A program made the position numbers and the translations under genes. A model generated the notes under the pieces. It worked only from the letters and a program-made list of their open reading frames with translations. It ran no database searches and had not been told where the DNA came from. This document shows positions 24,548-32,193 of a stretch of 38,852 nt of DNA, one piece after another. Source of the stretch: JAVXTH01 sp036641395 (GTDB taxonomy: Bacteria > Bacillota_I > Bacilli_A > Erysipelotrichales > Erysipelotrichaceae); assembly GCA_036641395.1 (NCBI GenBank), contig JAVWEY010000012.1, positions 1 to 38,852 of the forward strand, in the 5' to 3' direction. Position 1 is the stretch's first letter, and each line of letters opens with the position of its first letter.

Positions 24548-25633
24548 ATGAGCGAACGTATTTTTAATTTTTCAGCAGGACCTTCTCAACTTCCTTTAGC
24601 CGTATTAAATAAAGCTAAAGAACAGCTACTTAATTATGAGGATAGTGGGATGTCGGTAATGGAGATGTCGCATCGATCGCCCGTTTATCAATCAATCTTT
24701 GATCAAGTAAATGAGAGATTAAGAACCCTATTAAATATTCCTAGTAATTATAAAGTATTATTTCTTCAAGGTGGAGCTACGATGCAGTTTTCAATGGTTC
24801 CTATGAACTTATTAAAGAAACAGGCTGATTATATTGTCAGTGGTTATTTCTCTAATAATGCTTATAAAGAAGCAAAGAAATTTGGTGAAGTAAAACTTGC
24901 CGCAAGCAGTAGTGATAAGAATTATTCCTATATTCCAAAACAGAAAGATTTAAGACTTAATCCTGATAGTGATTATGTTTATCTTTGTGAGAATAATACT
25001 ATATATGGAAGTGAATTTCATTATGTACCTGATAGTGGTAATGTACCAATTGTAGCCGATATGTCGAGTGATATTTTATCAAAAGAAATTGATGTATCTA
25101 AGTATGGAATTATCTTTGCCGGAGCACAAAAGAACATGGGAATTGCTGGTGTTACTTGTGTTATTATCCGTGAAGATTTAATCCATTTAGGTGATGATAA
25201 TTTGCCAGTAATGTTGAATTATGGACCACTTGCTGATAAAGATTCAATGTACAATACACCACCTGCTTATGCTATTTATATGCTAGGCTTAGTCTTAGAA
25301 TGGATTGAAAACAGTGGTGGAATTAAAGCAATTGAAAAAGCTAATATTGAAAAAGCAAACTTATTATATGATTATTTAGATGCTTCTACTTTCTATCATA
25401 CGCAAGTAGATAAATGTGATCGTTCTAATATGAACGTTACTTTCACTACTGGTGATGCAGATTTAGATGCGCTATTTGCGAAAGAATCAAAAGCAGCTGG
25501 CTTAAGTAATTTAAAGGGACATCGTGCCGTTGGTGGTATGCGTGCCTCCATTTATAACGCAATGCCACTTGTTGGGGTACAAGCTTTAATTACCTTTATG
25601 GAAAAATTTACGAAAGAACACGAGGTGAAATAA
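24548..25633 (+). CDS. serC: Phosphoserine aminotransferase
   Basis: 361 residues from the ATG at 24548. An ATG two codons earlier touches the AAAGGTGG ribosome site, so the later start, giving MSERIFNFSAGPSQLP, is preferred and matches the family start. Family features: SAGPSQLP at the N-terminus, FLQGGATMQFSMVPMNL, the phosphate/PLP-binding SSDI segment, the PLP lysine in FAGAQKNMGIAGV, and HRAVGGMRASIYNAM near the end. It converts 3-phosphohydroxypyruvate to phosphoserine using glutamate. The stop overlaps the serA start (TAATG). Confidence 0.97.
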   Translation: MSERIFNFSAGPSQLPLAVLNKAKEQLLNYEDSGMSVMEMSHRSPVYQSIFDQVNERLRTLLNIPSNYKVLFLQGGATMQFSMVPMNLLKKQADYIVSGYFSNNAYKEAKKFGEVKLAASSSDKNYSYIPKQKDLRLNPDSDYVYLCENNTIYGSEFHYVPDSGNVPIVADMSSDILSKEIDVSKYGIIFAGAQKNMGIAGVTCVIIREDLIHLGDDNLPVMLNYGPLADKDSMYNTPPAYAIYMLGLVLEWIENSGGIKAIEKANIEKANLLYDYLDASTFYHTQVDKCDRSNMNVTFTTGDADLDALFAKESKAAGLSNLKGHRAVGGMRASIYNAMPLVGVQALITFMEKFTKEHEVK

Positions 25634-26790
25634 TGGTTGAAGTAAAACTATTTAATAAAATTAGTAACACTGGTTTAAAGCATTTCACGCAGGATTACAA
25701 CTGCAGCGAAGATAGTGAAAATTATGATGCAATCTTAGTACGTAGTGCTAAGTTACACGAGGTAGTCTTCCCTAAATCATTATTATGTATTGCTAGGGCT
25801 GGTGCTGGTGTTAATAATGTTCCAATCGATAAAGCAAGTGAATTGGGTATTGCCGTTTTTAATACACCAGGGGCAAATGCCAATGCAGTTAAGGAACTAG
25901 TCATTGCTTCCCTATTACTAGCATCACGTGATATTGCTCAGGGTATTGCTTGGATGAAGCAATTAGAAGGTGATGATATTTCACCACTTGTAGAAAAAGG
26001 TAAATCATCGTTTGTCGGTCCTGAAATTGCCGGTAAAAAATTAGGTGTAATTGGTCTTGGTGCGATTGGTGTTCAAGTAGCCAACGTTGCAACTGCTTTA
26101 GGAATGGAAGTTTATGGTTATGATCCTTTCATTTCAATTGATGCGGCTTGGTCATTAAAAAGAAGCATTCATCATTCCAGTGATGTGAATGAAATATATG
26201 AAAACTGTGACTATATCACATTACATTTACCATTAAACAATGATACAAAAAATATGATCAATGAAGATGCTTTTAAAAAGATGAAAAAAGGGATGCGTAT
26301 TCTAAACTTTGCTCGTGGTGGTTTAGTTGATGAAGATGCTTTATTAGTTGCCTTGGACAACGATATATGCGCCCGTTATGTTAGTGACTTTGCTAGTGGT
26401 AAAATCTTAAATCATGAACATGTGATTGCGATTCCTCATCTTGGTGCATCGACTCCTGAGAGTGAAGATAATTGTGCGGTAATGGCCGTCCAAGAAATAC
26501 GTGAATACATTGAAACTGGTAATATCACAAACTCTGTAAATTTACCAAATATGGATATGGCGATGTCAGCCAAGCATCGTATTTGTATTATTAATAAAAA
26601 CATTCCTAACATGGTCGGTTTTATCTCAACGATCCTTGCCCAACATAATATCAATATTGATAATATGGCTAATCGCTCACGTAAGGATTATGCTTACACA
26701 ATTGTTGAAACGAATGATGAAATCAATCATGCAATTCTTCAATCACTACAAGATAAAGAAGGTATTATTAAAGTTCGTTTGATTCATTAA
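25633..26790 (+). CDS. serA: D-3-phosphoglycerate dehydrogenase
   Basis: 385 residues. The NAD-binding domain has the dinucleotide motif GVIGLGAIGVQVANVA, the substrate/catalytic region ILNFARGGLVDEDAL, and the catalytic His in IPHLGASTPES. A C-terminal ACT domain (about 315-385; NMVGFISTILAQHNINIDNM) probably senses serine. The intervening domain of the longest SerA type is absent. It catalyses the first step of serine synthesis from 3-phosphoglycerate. It is coupled to serC by a one-base overlap and followed by a strong terminator. A SerB phosphatase is not present here. Confidence 0.96.
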   Translation: MVEVKLFNKISNTGLKHFTQDYNCSEDSENYDAILVRSAKLHEVVFPKSLLCIARAGAGVNNVPIDKASELGIAVFNTPGANANAVKELVIASLLLASRDIAQGIAWMKQLEGDDISPLVEKGKSSFVGPEIAGKKLGVIGLGAIGVQVANVATALGMEVYGYDPFISIDAAWSLKRSIHHSSDVNEIYENCDYITLHLPLNNDTKNMINEDAFKKMKKGMRILNFARGGLVDEDALLVALDNDICARYVSDFASGKILNHEHVIAIPHLGASTPESEDNCAVMAVQEIREYIETGNITNSVNLPNMDMAMSAKHRICIINKNIPNMVGFISTILAQHNINIDNMANRSRKDYAYTIVETNDEINHAILQSLQDKEGIIKVRLIH

Positions 26791-26794
26791 CCTA

Positions 26795-26820
26795 AAAAGA
26801 AGCTGCGGCTTCTTTTTCTT
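26795..26820. terminator. Terminator after serA, usable from both sides
   Basis: AAAAGAAGC (26795-26803) pairs with GCTTCTTTT (26808-26816) around TGCG, with T-rich sequence after it and A-rich sequence before it. It serves serA and, in reverse, the convergent ABC permease gene. Confidence 0.85.
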
Positions 26821-26836
26821 TGTCATAGATTATTTA

Positions 26837-27475
26837 CTAAAAATCTCGATTACGATAAAGCTTAACACTTATTTGATAAGATATTAATTCAACTAAAATT
26901 AGCGCAAGGCTTCCAAATACCTCAATATGTTTCATAATAAAGATTAAATCATCTTCTAAGAAAACTAAATACTCCGTTGGTATCAAAATAAACATCATTG
27001 GAAGTAAGAATATAACCATGAAAGCAAATCTAGCTTTTTCAATCCCTAGTTTGAATATAATTGGGAAGCTTACAGCACTCAATATATTAACGATAACAAG
27101 TAAGGTAGCTATCGTTGCAAATAATTCCTTGCCACCAAGTATCTGTACATGAAATATAACACTTGAAATCATCATGAAGAAGTAACCAATTACTGCTCCG
27201 ATAAGTGATAAAACAAAAGAAGCAAGATATTTACTAAGAACAATCTTGTTGCGTTTGATTGGTAATGCAATGGCAAAGGCTTCAAAATGAGCTCGCTCAT
27301 CAATTGAGAAAGAAGAAATCATTAAAAAAGTGGAAAAGAAAATCGGATAAGCTAGTTGAAACCCACCACTATTTTTATTGGTACAATTTATAATCAAAAT
27401 AAAGAGCGTAACGAATAGTAATGTTTTACCAAATGCTTTTATGTTTAAAAAATCTTTAATTAATAAACCTTTCAT
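26837..27475 (-). CDS. ABC-2 type transporter permease
   Basis: 212 residues with about six hydrophobic helices (for example TLLFVTLFILIINCT, FFMMISSVIFHV, ATLLVIVNILSAVSFPIIF and MVIFLLPMMFILIP). A DERAHFEAFAIALPIKRNKIVLSKY stretch (first 20 residues DERAHFEAFAIALPIKRNKI) is characteristic of small ABC-2 permeases in YtrA-type operons. Its ATG overlaps the stop of the ATPase gene by four bases, so the two proteins are coupled. The substrate is unknown; related operons respond to wall-active antibiotics, but nothing here shows that directly. Confidence 0.82.
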   Translation of the reverse strand: MKGLLIKDFLNIKAFGKTLLFVTLFILIINCTNKNSGGFQLAYPIFFSTFLMISSFSIDERAHFEAFAIALPIKRNKIVLSKYLASFVLSLIGAVIGYFFMMISSVIFHVQILGGKELFATIATLLVIVNILSAVSFPIIFKLGIEKARFAFMVIFLLPMMFILIPTEYLVFLEDDLIFIMKHIEVFGSLALILVELISYQISVKLYRNRDF

Positions 27476-28329
27476 GCTTTATCACCTCTTGCGTAAAATA
27501 ACATAATATCCTCTAAACGAGCTGGATCAAGGATGGCATCCATATATTTTTTTCTTACCTTAATGCGATCACTTACTAAAACTTCATAACCAAAAGCATG
27601 TTTACGATAGTTTACAATATCCTTTTGATCCATTTCTTTAAAGGCAGTTTCCCCTATTTTTAAGATTCCTGCATTTTCTAATAATTCATCCTTCGCTTGC
27701 GAAAATACAATTTCTCCCTTTTCAATAAAGGTAACGTAATCAGCAATCTTTTCAACATCACTCGTGATATGAGAAGAAAATAGAATACTATGATTTTCAT
27801 CTTGAATAAAATCTAGAAACATATCAAGTATTTCATCACGAATAATCGGATCTAAGCCACTGGTTGCCTCATCCATAATTAATAATTTAGGATGATGGGC
27901 AAGGGCTGCCGCAATCGAACATTTCATCTTCATCCCTTTAGATAAGTCTTTTATCTTTTTATCTAATGGCAATGAAAATTCTTCACATAAACGATAGAAA
28001 TAATTTGAATCCCATTGTTTATAAATATTTTTCAACATTAAGTCAATGTCTTTAGGTCGAAAGCTTTCATGAAAACAACATTCATCAAAGACAACGCCGA
28101 TATCTTCTTTGATCTGTAATTCATCTTTTTTCGCATCTTTCCCAAATAATGAAATTGAACCACTACTTTTAATAATTCCTAAGATTGCTTTTATGGTAGT
28201 TGTTTTACCAGAACCATTCTCACCAATAAAGCCCATAATGCAACCTTTTGGTAAGTTAAAACTTATTTTTTTTAATGAAAAATCTTTATATACTTTTTCT
28301 AAGTTTTCTACTTTTAAAATATCTTCCAT
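27472..28329 (-). CDS. ABC transporter ATP-binding protein (YtrB-like)
   Basis: 285 residues. Walker A GENGSGKTTTIKAILG, Q-loop region, signature LSKGMKMK (LSxGM type), Walker B KLLIMDEATSGLDP and switch His in LFSSHITSDVEKIAD. The GM-containing signature and the C-terminal extension of about 70 residues are typical of ATPases paired with ABC-2 permeases. The start ATG follows AGGAGG by about ten bases and lies two bases after the GntR stop, making a three-gene operon: regulator, ATPase, permease. Confidence 0.93.
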   Translation of the reverse strand: MEDILKVENLEKVYKDFSLKKISFNLPKGCIMGFIGENGSGKTTTIKAILGIIKSSGSISLFGKDAKKDELQIKEDIGVVFDECCFHESFRPKDIDLMLKNIYKQWDSNYFYRLCEEFSLPLDKKIKDLSKGMKMKCSIAAALAHHPKLLIMDEATSGLDPIIRDEILDMFLDFIQDENHSILFSSHITSDVEKIADYVTFIEKGEIVFSQAKDELLENAGILKIGETAFKEMDQKDIVNYRKHAFGYEVLVSDRIKVRKKYMDAILDPARLEDIMLFYARGDKA

Positions 28330-28331
28330 AT

Positions 28332-28709
28332 CTATTCTACCTCCTCATATAATAATGATAGAATTTCTTTCATTTCATCTTTACTAATTCCACTTGATTT
28401 CGCAATATCAACTGCCGATTGAATCTTTTCTTCAATTAAACGTACTTGTGCTTCTTTAATAAGTTCCGTATTACGATGGGCAACATAACTTCCCCGTCCA
28501 CTTATCGTTTCAATAAAGCCTTCTCGCTCTAATTCCTCATAAGCACGTTTCGTCGTAATTAAAGAGATTCGACATTCTTTCGCTAATAAACGCATCGAAG
28601 GTAGGGCGTCCCCTGCATTTAAAGAACCATTCATAATCAAGTTCTTAATCTGTGATGTTATTTGTTCATAAAGCGGTTTATCACTTGAATTACTTATTAT
28701 AATGTCCAT
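28332..28709 (-). CDS. GntR family transcriptional regulator (YtrA subfamily)
   Basis: 125 residues from the ATG at 28709, which has GAGGTG upstream; an upstream in-frame start 15 codons earlier lies in the operator region and is rejected. It has an N-terminal winged helix-turn-helix: DKPLYEQITSQIKNLIMNGS, then LPSMRLLAKECRIS and TTKRAYEELEREGFIETISG. A short C-terminal dimerisation helix of about 40 residues replaces the large effector domain, which defines the YtrA group. Such regulators repress their own operon with downstream ABC genes. The promoter carries TATA-rich repeats that may be the operator. Confidence 0.93.
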   Translation of the reverse strand: MDIIISNSSDKPLYEQITSQIKNLIMNGSLNAGDALPSMRLLAKECRISLITTKRAYEELEREGFIETISGRGSYVAHRNTELIKEAQVRLIEEKIQSAVDIAKSSGISKDEMKEILSLLYEEVE

Positions 28710-28752
28710 CTTTTCACCTCTTATCAGCATACTGTGTATACTGACTATATAC

Positions 28753-28781
28753 AATATATACTGTTACGAATATTTTGTCAA
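28753..28781 (-). promoter_or_regulatory. Strong promoter of the GntR-ABC operon with repeat-rich operator
   Basis: Minus strand TTGACA (28776-28781), exact 17-base spacer, TATATT (28753-28758): the best sigma-A promoter in the window. The -10 and start region hold TATACTG twice as direct repeats (plus strand, near 28736-28742 and 28757-28763) and TATATA-rich dyads, which suggests autoregulation by the GntR protein. Confidence 0.75.
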
Positions 28782-28806
28782 TAAAAAAAGAGAAATTTCT
28801 TTCTCT
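28782..28806 (-). terminator. Terminator of the azlCD-microprotein transcript
   Basis: On the minus strand AGAGAAA-GAAA-TTTCTCT (28789-28806) is followed by seven T. The stop codon of the 35-aa microprotein lies at the stem base, and the next promoter's TTGACA begins right after the T tract. Confidence 0.8.
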
Positions 28807-28912
28807 AGAGTAACTTCAAGATTGCATCAATTAAAAATATCATACTAATTCCCGCTATAATAATAAATAACAAACTAAAGTAAACAATAATCTTATCATA
28901 TTTATGATCCAC
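28805..28912 (-). CDS. 35-aa single-pass membrane microprotein
   Basis: Reads V/MDHKYDKIIVYFSLLFII followed by IAGISMIFLIDAILKLL and stop. A short polar head is followed by one continuous hydrophobic helix. It starts at GTG 28912 with AGGTGGGG five bases upstream (28918-28925). The stop is built into the following terminator, as with accepted genes in this window. It lies 53 bases after azlD and is probably the last gene of the azlC-azlD transcript, although a TATAAT at 28931-28936 could also drive it. Function unknown; a regulator or stabiliser of the AzlCD exporter is speculation. Confidence 0.6.
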   Translation of the reverse strand: MDHKYDKIIVYFSLLFIIIAGISMIFLIDAILKLL

Positions 28913-28965
28913 AATATCCCCACCTAATGTATTATATTCAATTCATTGGATATTGTGCTAACTCA

Positions 28966-29277
28966 CTAAAACATTATTAAGATTTGTTCAACGATAAAGA
29001 CACATACAACCGCAGCCATTGCTACACTCAATAAACCTTTTTCTTTATATGCAAGAAAGATTGCCACAACAAGTCCTGCACTTGCGGATATAAAGGATGT
29101 AGTCGATGATAAGATTGCTGGTAATGTCATTGCTGTTAATACGGTATAAGGTACATAATATAAGAACGAACGAATAAATTTATTCTTTATTTCTTTTTGA
29201 AAGATAGCAAGTGGTAACATTCGGATTAAATAGGTAACACCCGCCATAACAATCATATAAGGTAGATAATGCATCAT
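28966..29277 (-). CDS. azlD: AzlD family branched-chain amino acid exporter small subunit
   Basis: 103 residues, standard for AzlD, with four hydrophobic segments. The N-terminal YMIVMAGVTYLIRMLPLAIF matches the conserved T-Y-x-x-R-x-x-P/L pattern, followed by FLYYVPYTVLTAMTLPAIL, another family feature. AzlC and AzlD together export branched-chain amino acids and analogues such as azaleucine. The ATG overlaps the azlC stop by four bases. Confidence 0.9.
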   Translation of the reverse strand: MMHYLPYMIVMAGVTYLIRMLPLAIFQKEIKNKFIRSFLYYVPYTVLTAMTLPAILSSTTSFISASAGLVVAIFLAYKEKGLLSVAMAAVVCVFIVEQILIMF

Positions 29278-29987
29278 GATTCCACCTCCTCAATCGGGAA
29301 TAAATAAGCCCCAAGAGCAGAAGCAATCACCGCGCATAAGATTATCGCAAAGCCTGAAGATATTTGTTTGAATATAGGAACATAAGCAAACATGCAACTA
29401 AGTAATATCGTAAAGATAACAATCTTAGTGATTCGTTTTGAGTGTTTTGCTGGTGGCACAACAATCGCAATGAACATTCCATAAATGGCAATTCCAAATG
29501 CCGATTGAAAAGCAGTTGGTAACAGTGAATTAATTGCTGCTCCTAAAAAGGTACCTGATGTCCATCCAATAATTGGTAGTATCGCAAGACCATACATATA
29601 ATACTCGCCAATCTTACCGGTTTTGCTACTTGCAACGGCAAATATTTCATCGGTGTTGGCAAAAGCAATTAAACATCGTTTGGGAGTAGTTACCCGCTTT
29701 GCCAGTTTTTGTGACAAAGAAAGTGACATTAATGCATAACGAATATTAATCACTAACTGTGTTAATGCCATCTCAATCAATGAGCCATTCGCAAACATTA
29801 GTGTAAGCCCTGCAAATTGTCCTGCACTTGTCATATTTGTTAAGGATATTAATACTGCAACTTCAATTGGCATGCCCCCGGCGATTGCTATCATGCCAAA
29901 GGTAAAGGATACACTTAAATAACCTAAACCAATTGGTAACCCATCTTTAAATCCTTGCCTGAAATTATTCTCTATCTTCTCTTCCAT
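29274..29987 (-). CDS. azlC: AzlC family branched-chain amino acid permease
   Basis: 237 residues. Typical features: FRQGFKDGLPIGLGYLSVSF at the N-terminus, SLTNMTSAGQFAGLTLM, the NIRYALMSLSLSQKL motif, and FANTDEIFAVAS. About seven hydrophobic segments. It forms an export pair with AzlD. The start ATG has AAGGAG nine bases upstream. A TATAAT at 30020-30025 is the likely -10. No Lrp-type regulator (AzlB) is adjacent. Confidence 0.93.
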   Translation of the reverse strand: MEEKIENNFRQGFKDGLPIGLGYLSVSFTFGMIAIAGGMPIEVAVLISLTNMTSAGQFAGLTLMFANGSLIEMALTQLVINIRYALMSLSLSQKLAKRVTTPKRCLIAFANTDEIFAVASSKTGKIGEYYMYGLAILPIIGWTSGTFLGAAINSLLPTAFQSAFGIAIYGMFIAIVVPPAKHSKRITKIVIFTILLSCMFAYVPIFKQISSGFAIILCAVIASALGAYLFPIEEVES

Positions 29988-30019
29988 TAAAATAAACTCC
30001 TTTTAACCTCATGTTTATC

Positions 30020-30025
30020 ATTATA
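30020..30025 (-). promoter_or_regulatory. -10 element of azlC
   Basis: TATAAT on the minus strand in TATAATGATAAACATGAGGT. The following bases nearly repeat those after the -10 of the second LCP gene. The -35 is not clear. Confidence 0.4.
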
Positions 30026-30100
30026 CTACATTATCACTTATATTTCTTTTCTTTTTAAAGCGTTTTCATTCAATTTATTTCTGTACTCTAAAAATATATA

Positions 30101-30109
30101 TGATATAAT
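30101..30109 (+). promoter_or_regulatory. Extended -10 promoter of tRNA-Thr
   Basis: TGATATAAT, an extended -10, lies 20 bases upstream of the mature tRNA 5' end. No strong -35 is seen. Confidence 0.55.
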
Positions 30110-30129
30110 AATTTCATCGTTAAAATAAT

Positions 30130-30205
30130 GCCGACTTAGCTCATCTGGTAGAGCAACGCACTCGTAACGCGTAGGTGGTAAGTTCAAGTCTTATAGTCGG
30201 CACCA
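30130..30205 (+). tRNA. tRNA-Thr (anticodon CGT)
   Basis: 76 bases with encoded CCA. The acceptor stem GCCGACT/AGTCGGC is perfect; the D arm is GCTC/GAGC; the T arm is GTAAG-TTCAAGT-CTTAT. The anticodon loop CTCGTAA gives CGT at 30163-30165, reading ACG threonine codons. The anticodon stem ACGCA/CGCGT has an A-C mismatch at the pair closing the loop (31-39), which is slightly unusual. It is a single tRNA with its own promoter and terminator. Confidence 0.95.
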
Positions 30206-30214
30206 TTCAAACAT

Positions 30215-30240
30215 AAACTCATGAAACTATGAGTTTTTTT
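30215..30240 (+). terminator. Terminator of the tRNA-Thr gene
   Basis: AAACTCAT (30215-30222) and ATGAGTTT (30229-30236) form the stem around GAAACT, ending in a T tract. Confidence 0.85.
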
Positions 30241-30274
30241 CTTTTCATATGATTCAATCATACAAATGAAATTT

Positions 30275-30306
30275 AAAAAGGATACCAATCATCTTCATTG
30301 GTACCC
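30275..30306 (-). terminator. Terminator downstream of the holin-like gene
   Basis: On the minus strand GGGTACCAAT (30297-30306) pairs with ATTGGTATCC (30280-30289), one G-T pair, seven-base loop, then TTTTT. Confidence 0.8.
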
Positions 30307-30346
30307 ATAATTTTTGTTTCTATCTAAACCGATTAAATTAAACAAA

Positions 30347-30661
30347 TCACTTAACTTTCTTACGCTTTTTATGATAACTTTGAAGCAAAATACCACTAAA
30401 GATAGCAGAACCAGATAATAAGATTCCTTGAACGATTGTCGAAAAGATTGCCATTAAAATAGCCTGAAAGGATTTTAAATCAATCGTAGCGAACGTATAA
30501 AAACCAGATAATATAACGGCAACAATCATTAATACATACGGTATTTTATCATTTGGTACTTTACTCGTATCCATAAAACGTGCTATTACATATAATACCG
30601 GGACAATAACTAATAATTCACTTTTCACATATTCATTCATCATCGCAGCAAATTGTTCCAT
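30347..30661 (-). CDS. Phage-holin-family small membrane protein, stand-alone
   Basis: 104 residues with three hydrophobic segments (about 15-27, 42-60 and 66-94) and a very basic tail (YHKKRKKVK), the layout of the clostridial phage holin 5-type family. The N-terminal MMNEYVKSELLVIVPVLYVI and the PNDKIPYVLMIVAVIL stretch are typical. Holins let endolysins cross the membrane, but no endolysin or other phage gene is nearby, so it may be a domesticated relative or a general membrane protein. The start ATG has GGAGGTG upstream; it has its own terminator. Confidence 0.75.
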   Translation of the reverse strand: MEQFAAMMNEYVKSELLVIVPVLYVIARFMDTSKVPNDKIPYVLMIVAVILSGFYTFATIDLKSFQAILMAIFSTIVQGILLSGSAIFSGILLQSYHKKRKKVK

Positions 30662-30696
30662 GTCTTCACCTCCTCGTATTGTAGTTTATGCAATTT

Positions 30697-30732
30697 AAAA
30701 AAAGATAAGATGGAATGAGTCCATATTATCTT
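30697..30732 (-). terminator. Strong terminator of the TrkH operon
   Basis: On the minus strand AAGATAA-T-ATGGA pairs with TCCAT-C-TTATCTT around CTCAT, then a seven-T tract. The trkH stop codon is inside the stem. Confidence 0.88.
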
Positions 30733-32189
30733 TTAAATACATTTTTTATACGGCTAAAGCCAGTATATGCTCCTATAATAACAATAAATATTTCTAGTCT
30801 TCCCATTAACATACCAATAATTTCAATAATTAAAGTGGCATCATTCGTTGTAGGATTTGTTATTCCAATCGATAATCCTACCGTACCAAGTGAAGAGGCA
30901 AAATCAAACATTGCATCCATCAAGGAACAATTTGCAGTTACTGTAATCAGTAAACTACCAATAATATAGATAACCATATAACAGAAGAAGAAGGTAAAGA
31001 CATCTTCAATTAATTCTTGATCAATATAGGTTTTACCTTGTGCCTTATAATAATAAGGCTTACTAACACTATTGTTTCTCCCTATTCTTTTCTTAATATT
31101 CTCTTTCACAATTCTTAACATTAAATATACTCTAGATAATTTAAGGGCACCTGCCGTTGATCCAATTCCTCCACCAATGATCATTAATACCGTTAACATT
31201 GTAACCGCAAATGGTGACCATAGGCTATAAGGCATGGTCGCAAAACCAGATGTTGATAGAGCTGAAACAACATTGAATAAAGATATTCGTAAGCCCTCTA
31301 ACAGCGATATATTTAAATCAAAGACTAAAGCAATCGCTACAATTAATGTTCCAACACTTATTACTAGTGCCATAAATCGCACTTCACTCACGCGCCAAAA
31401 TTGTTTAAACTTACCTTTCGCAAAGAGTAATAAAGCCGCAAAATTGGTTGTACCAATTATCATTAAAATAATCGTAATTAATTCAATTGGAAATGAATTA
31501 TAAGCTCCGATACTATCTACCTTATTAGAGAAACCACCAGTTGATAATGCACACATTGCATGAACAATACTATCAAATGGATCCATGCCGAATAAGATAT
31601 AAGCGAGGGTTCCTACTACTAAGAAAAAGTTATACATTAATAAAATAATTCTTGCGGTTTTTCCTAAATTAGGTGATAACTTATCGGGATGTCCTTCGGC
31701 GTTGTATAAGTTCATAATTTGTCTTCCTTTTAGAAAAGAAATCATCACCATTACAAAGCCAACACCACCACAATATTGCATAAAGCCACGGTGGAATAAA
31801 AAGATATGTGCCGTTTTATCTACTTCCATAACCGATAAACCAGTTGTTGTCCATCCGCTTACTGCCTCAAATATACCTTGTACTAGTGTTAACTGACCAC
31901 TGATAACAAAGGGCATCGCGCCAATAAAGAAGCCATACAACCACGTACAGAGTACAATTAATGCACCACTATGAAAATTCTTTATTCGCTCATCACTATC
32001 ACACCCTGGTAAGGCACGATATAATATATAACCAAACACAATTGAAAATAGTGATGGTACAATGAAATCAAAAGCATATACTATATCACCTGGATAAAAA
32101 GGAATCATCAATAAGGGTACTGCCATTAATACCCCAATAATCATGACTAACTTTCCAAAATCATTTCCTTCTTTATACTTACACTTCAT
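30726..32189 (-). CDS. trkH: TrkH/KtrB family potassium uptake channel subunit
   Basis: 487 residues from the ATG at 32189, which has AAGGTG five bases upstream; a GTG further up lies in that ribosome site and would overlap the preceding stop. There are eight or more membrane helices with four degenerate pore loops, each with its selectivity-filter glycine: GWTTTGLSVM, CALSTGGFSNKV, SALSTSGFATMP and SLGTVGLSIG. It forms the K+ (or Na+-coupled) translocating pore and requires cytoplasmic TrkA/KtrA-type RCK proteins, which are the next genes upstream in the same operon. Confidence 0.95.
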   Translation of the reverse strand: MKCKYKEGNDFGKLVMIIGVLMAVPLLMIPFYPGDIVYAFDFIVPSLFSIVFGYILYRALPGCDSDERIKNFHSGALIVLCTWLYGFFIGAMPFVISGQLTLVQGIFEAVSGWTTTGLSVMEVDKTAHIFLFHRGFMQYCGGVGFVMVMISFLKGRQIMNLYNAEGHPDKLSPNLGKTARIILLMYNFFLVVGTLAYILFGMDPFDSIVHAMCALSTGGFSNKVDSIGAYNSFPIELITIILMIIGTTNFAALLLFAKGKFKQFWRVSEVRFMALVISVGTLIVAIALVFDLNISLLEGLRISLFNVVSALSTSGFATMPYSLWSPFAVTMLTVLMIIGGGIGSTAGALKLSRVYLMLRIVKENIKKRIGRNNSVSKPYYYKAQGKTYIDQELIEDVFTFFFCYMVIYIIGSLLITVTANCSLMDAMFDFASSLGTVGLSIGITNPTTNDATLIIEIIGMLMGRLEIFIVIIGAYTGFSRIKNVFKR

Positions 32190-32193
32190 TTTA

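Noticed and set aside
28332..28754. Longer GntR protein starting at 28754
   Set aside because: That start lies in the promoter/operator, and the ATG at 28709 has GAGGTG and gives the normal YtrA start.
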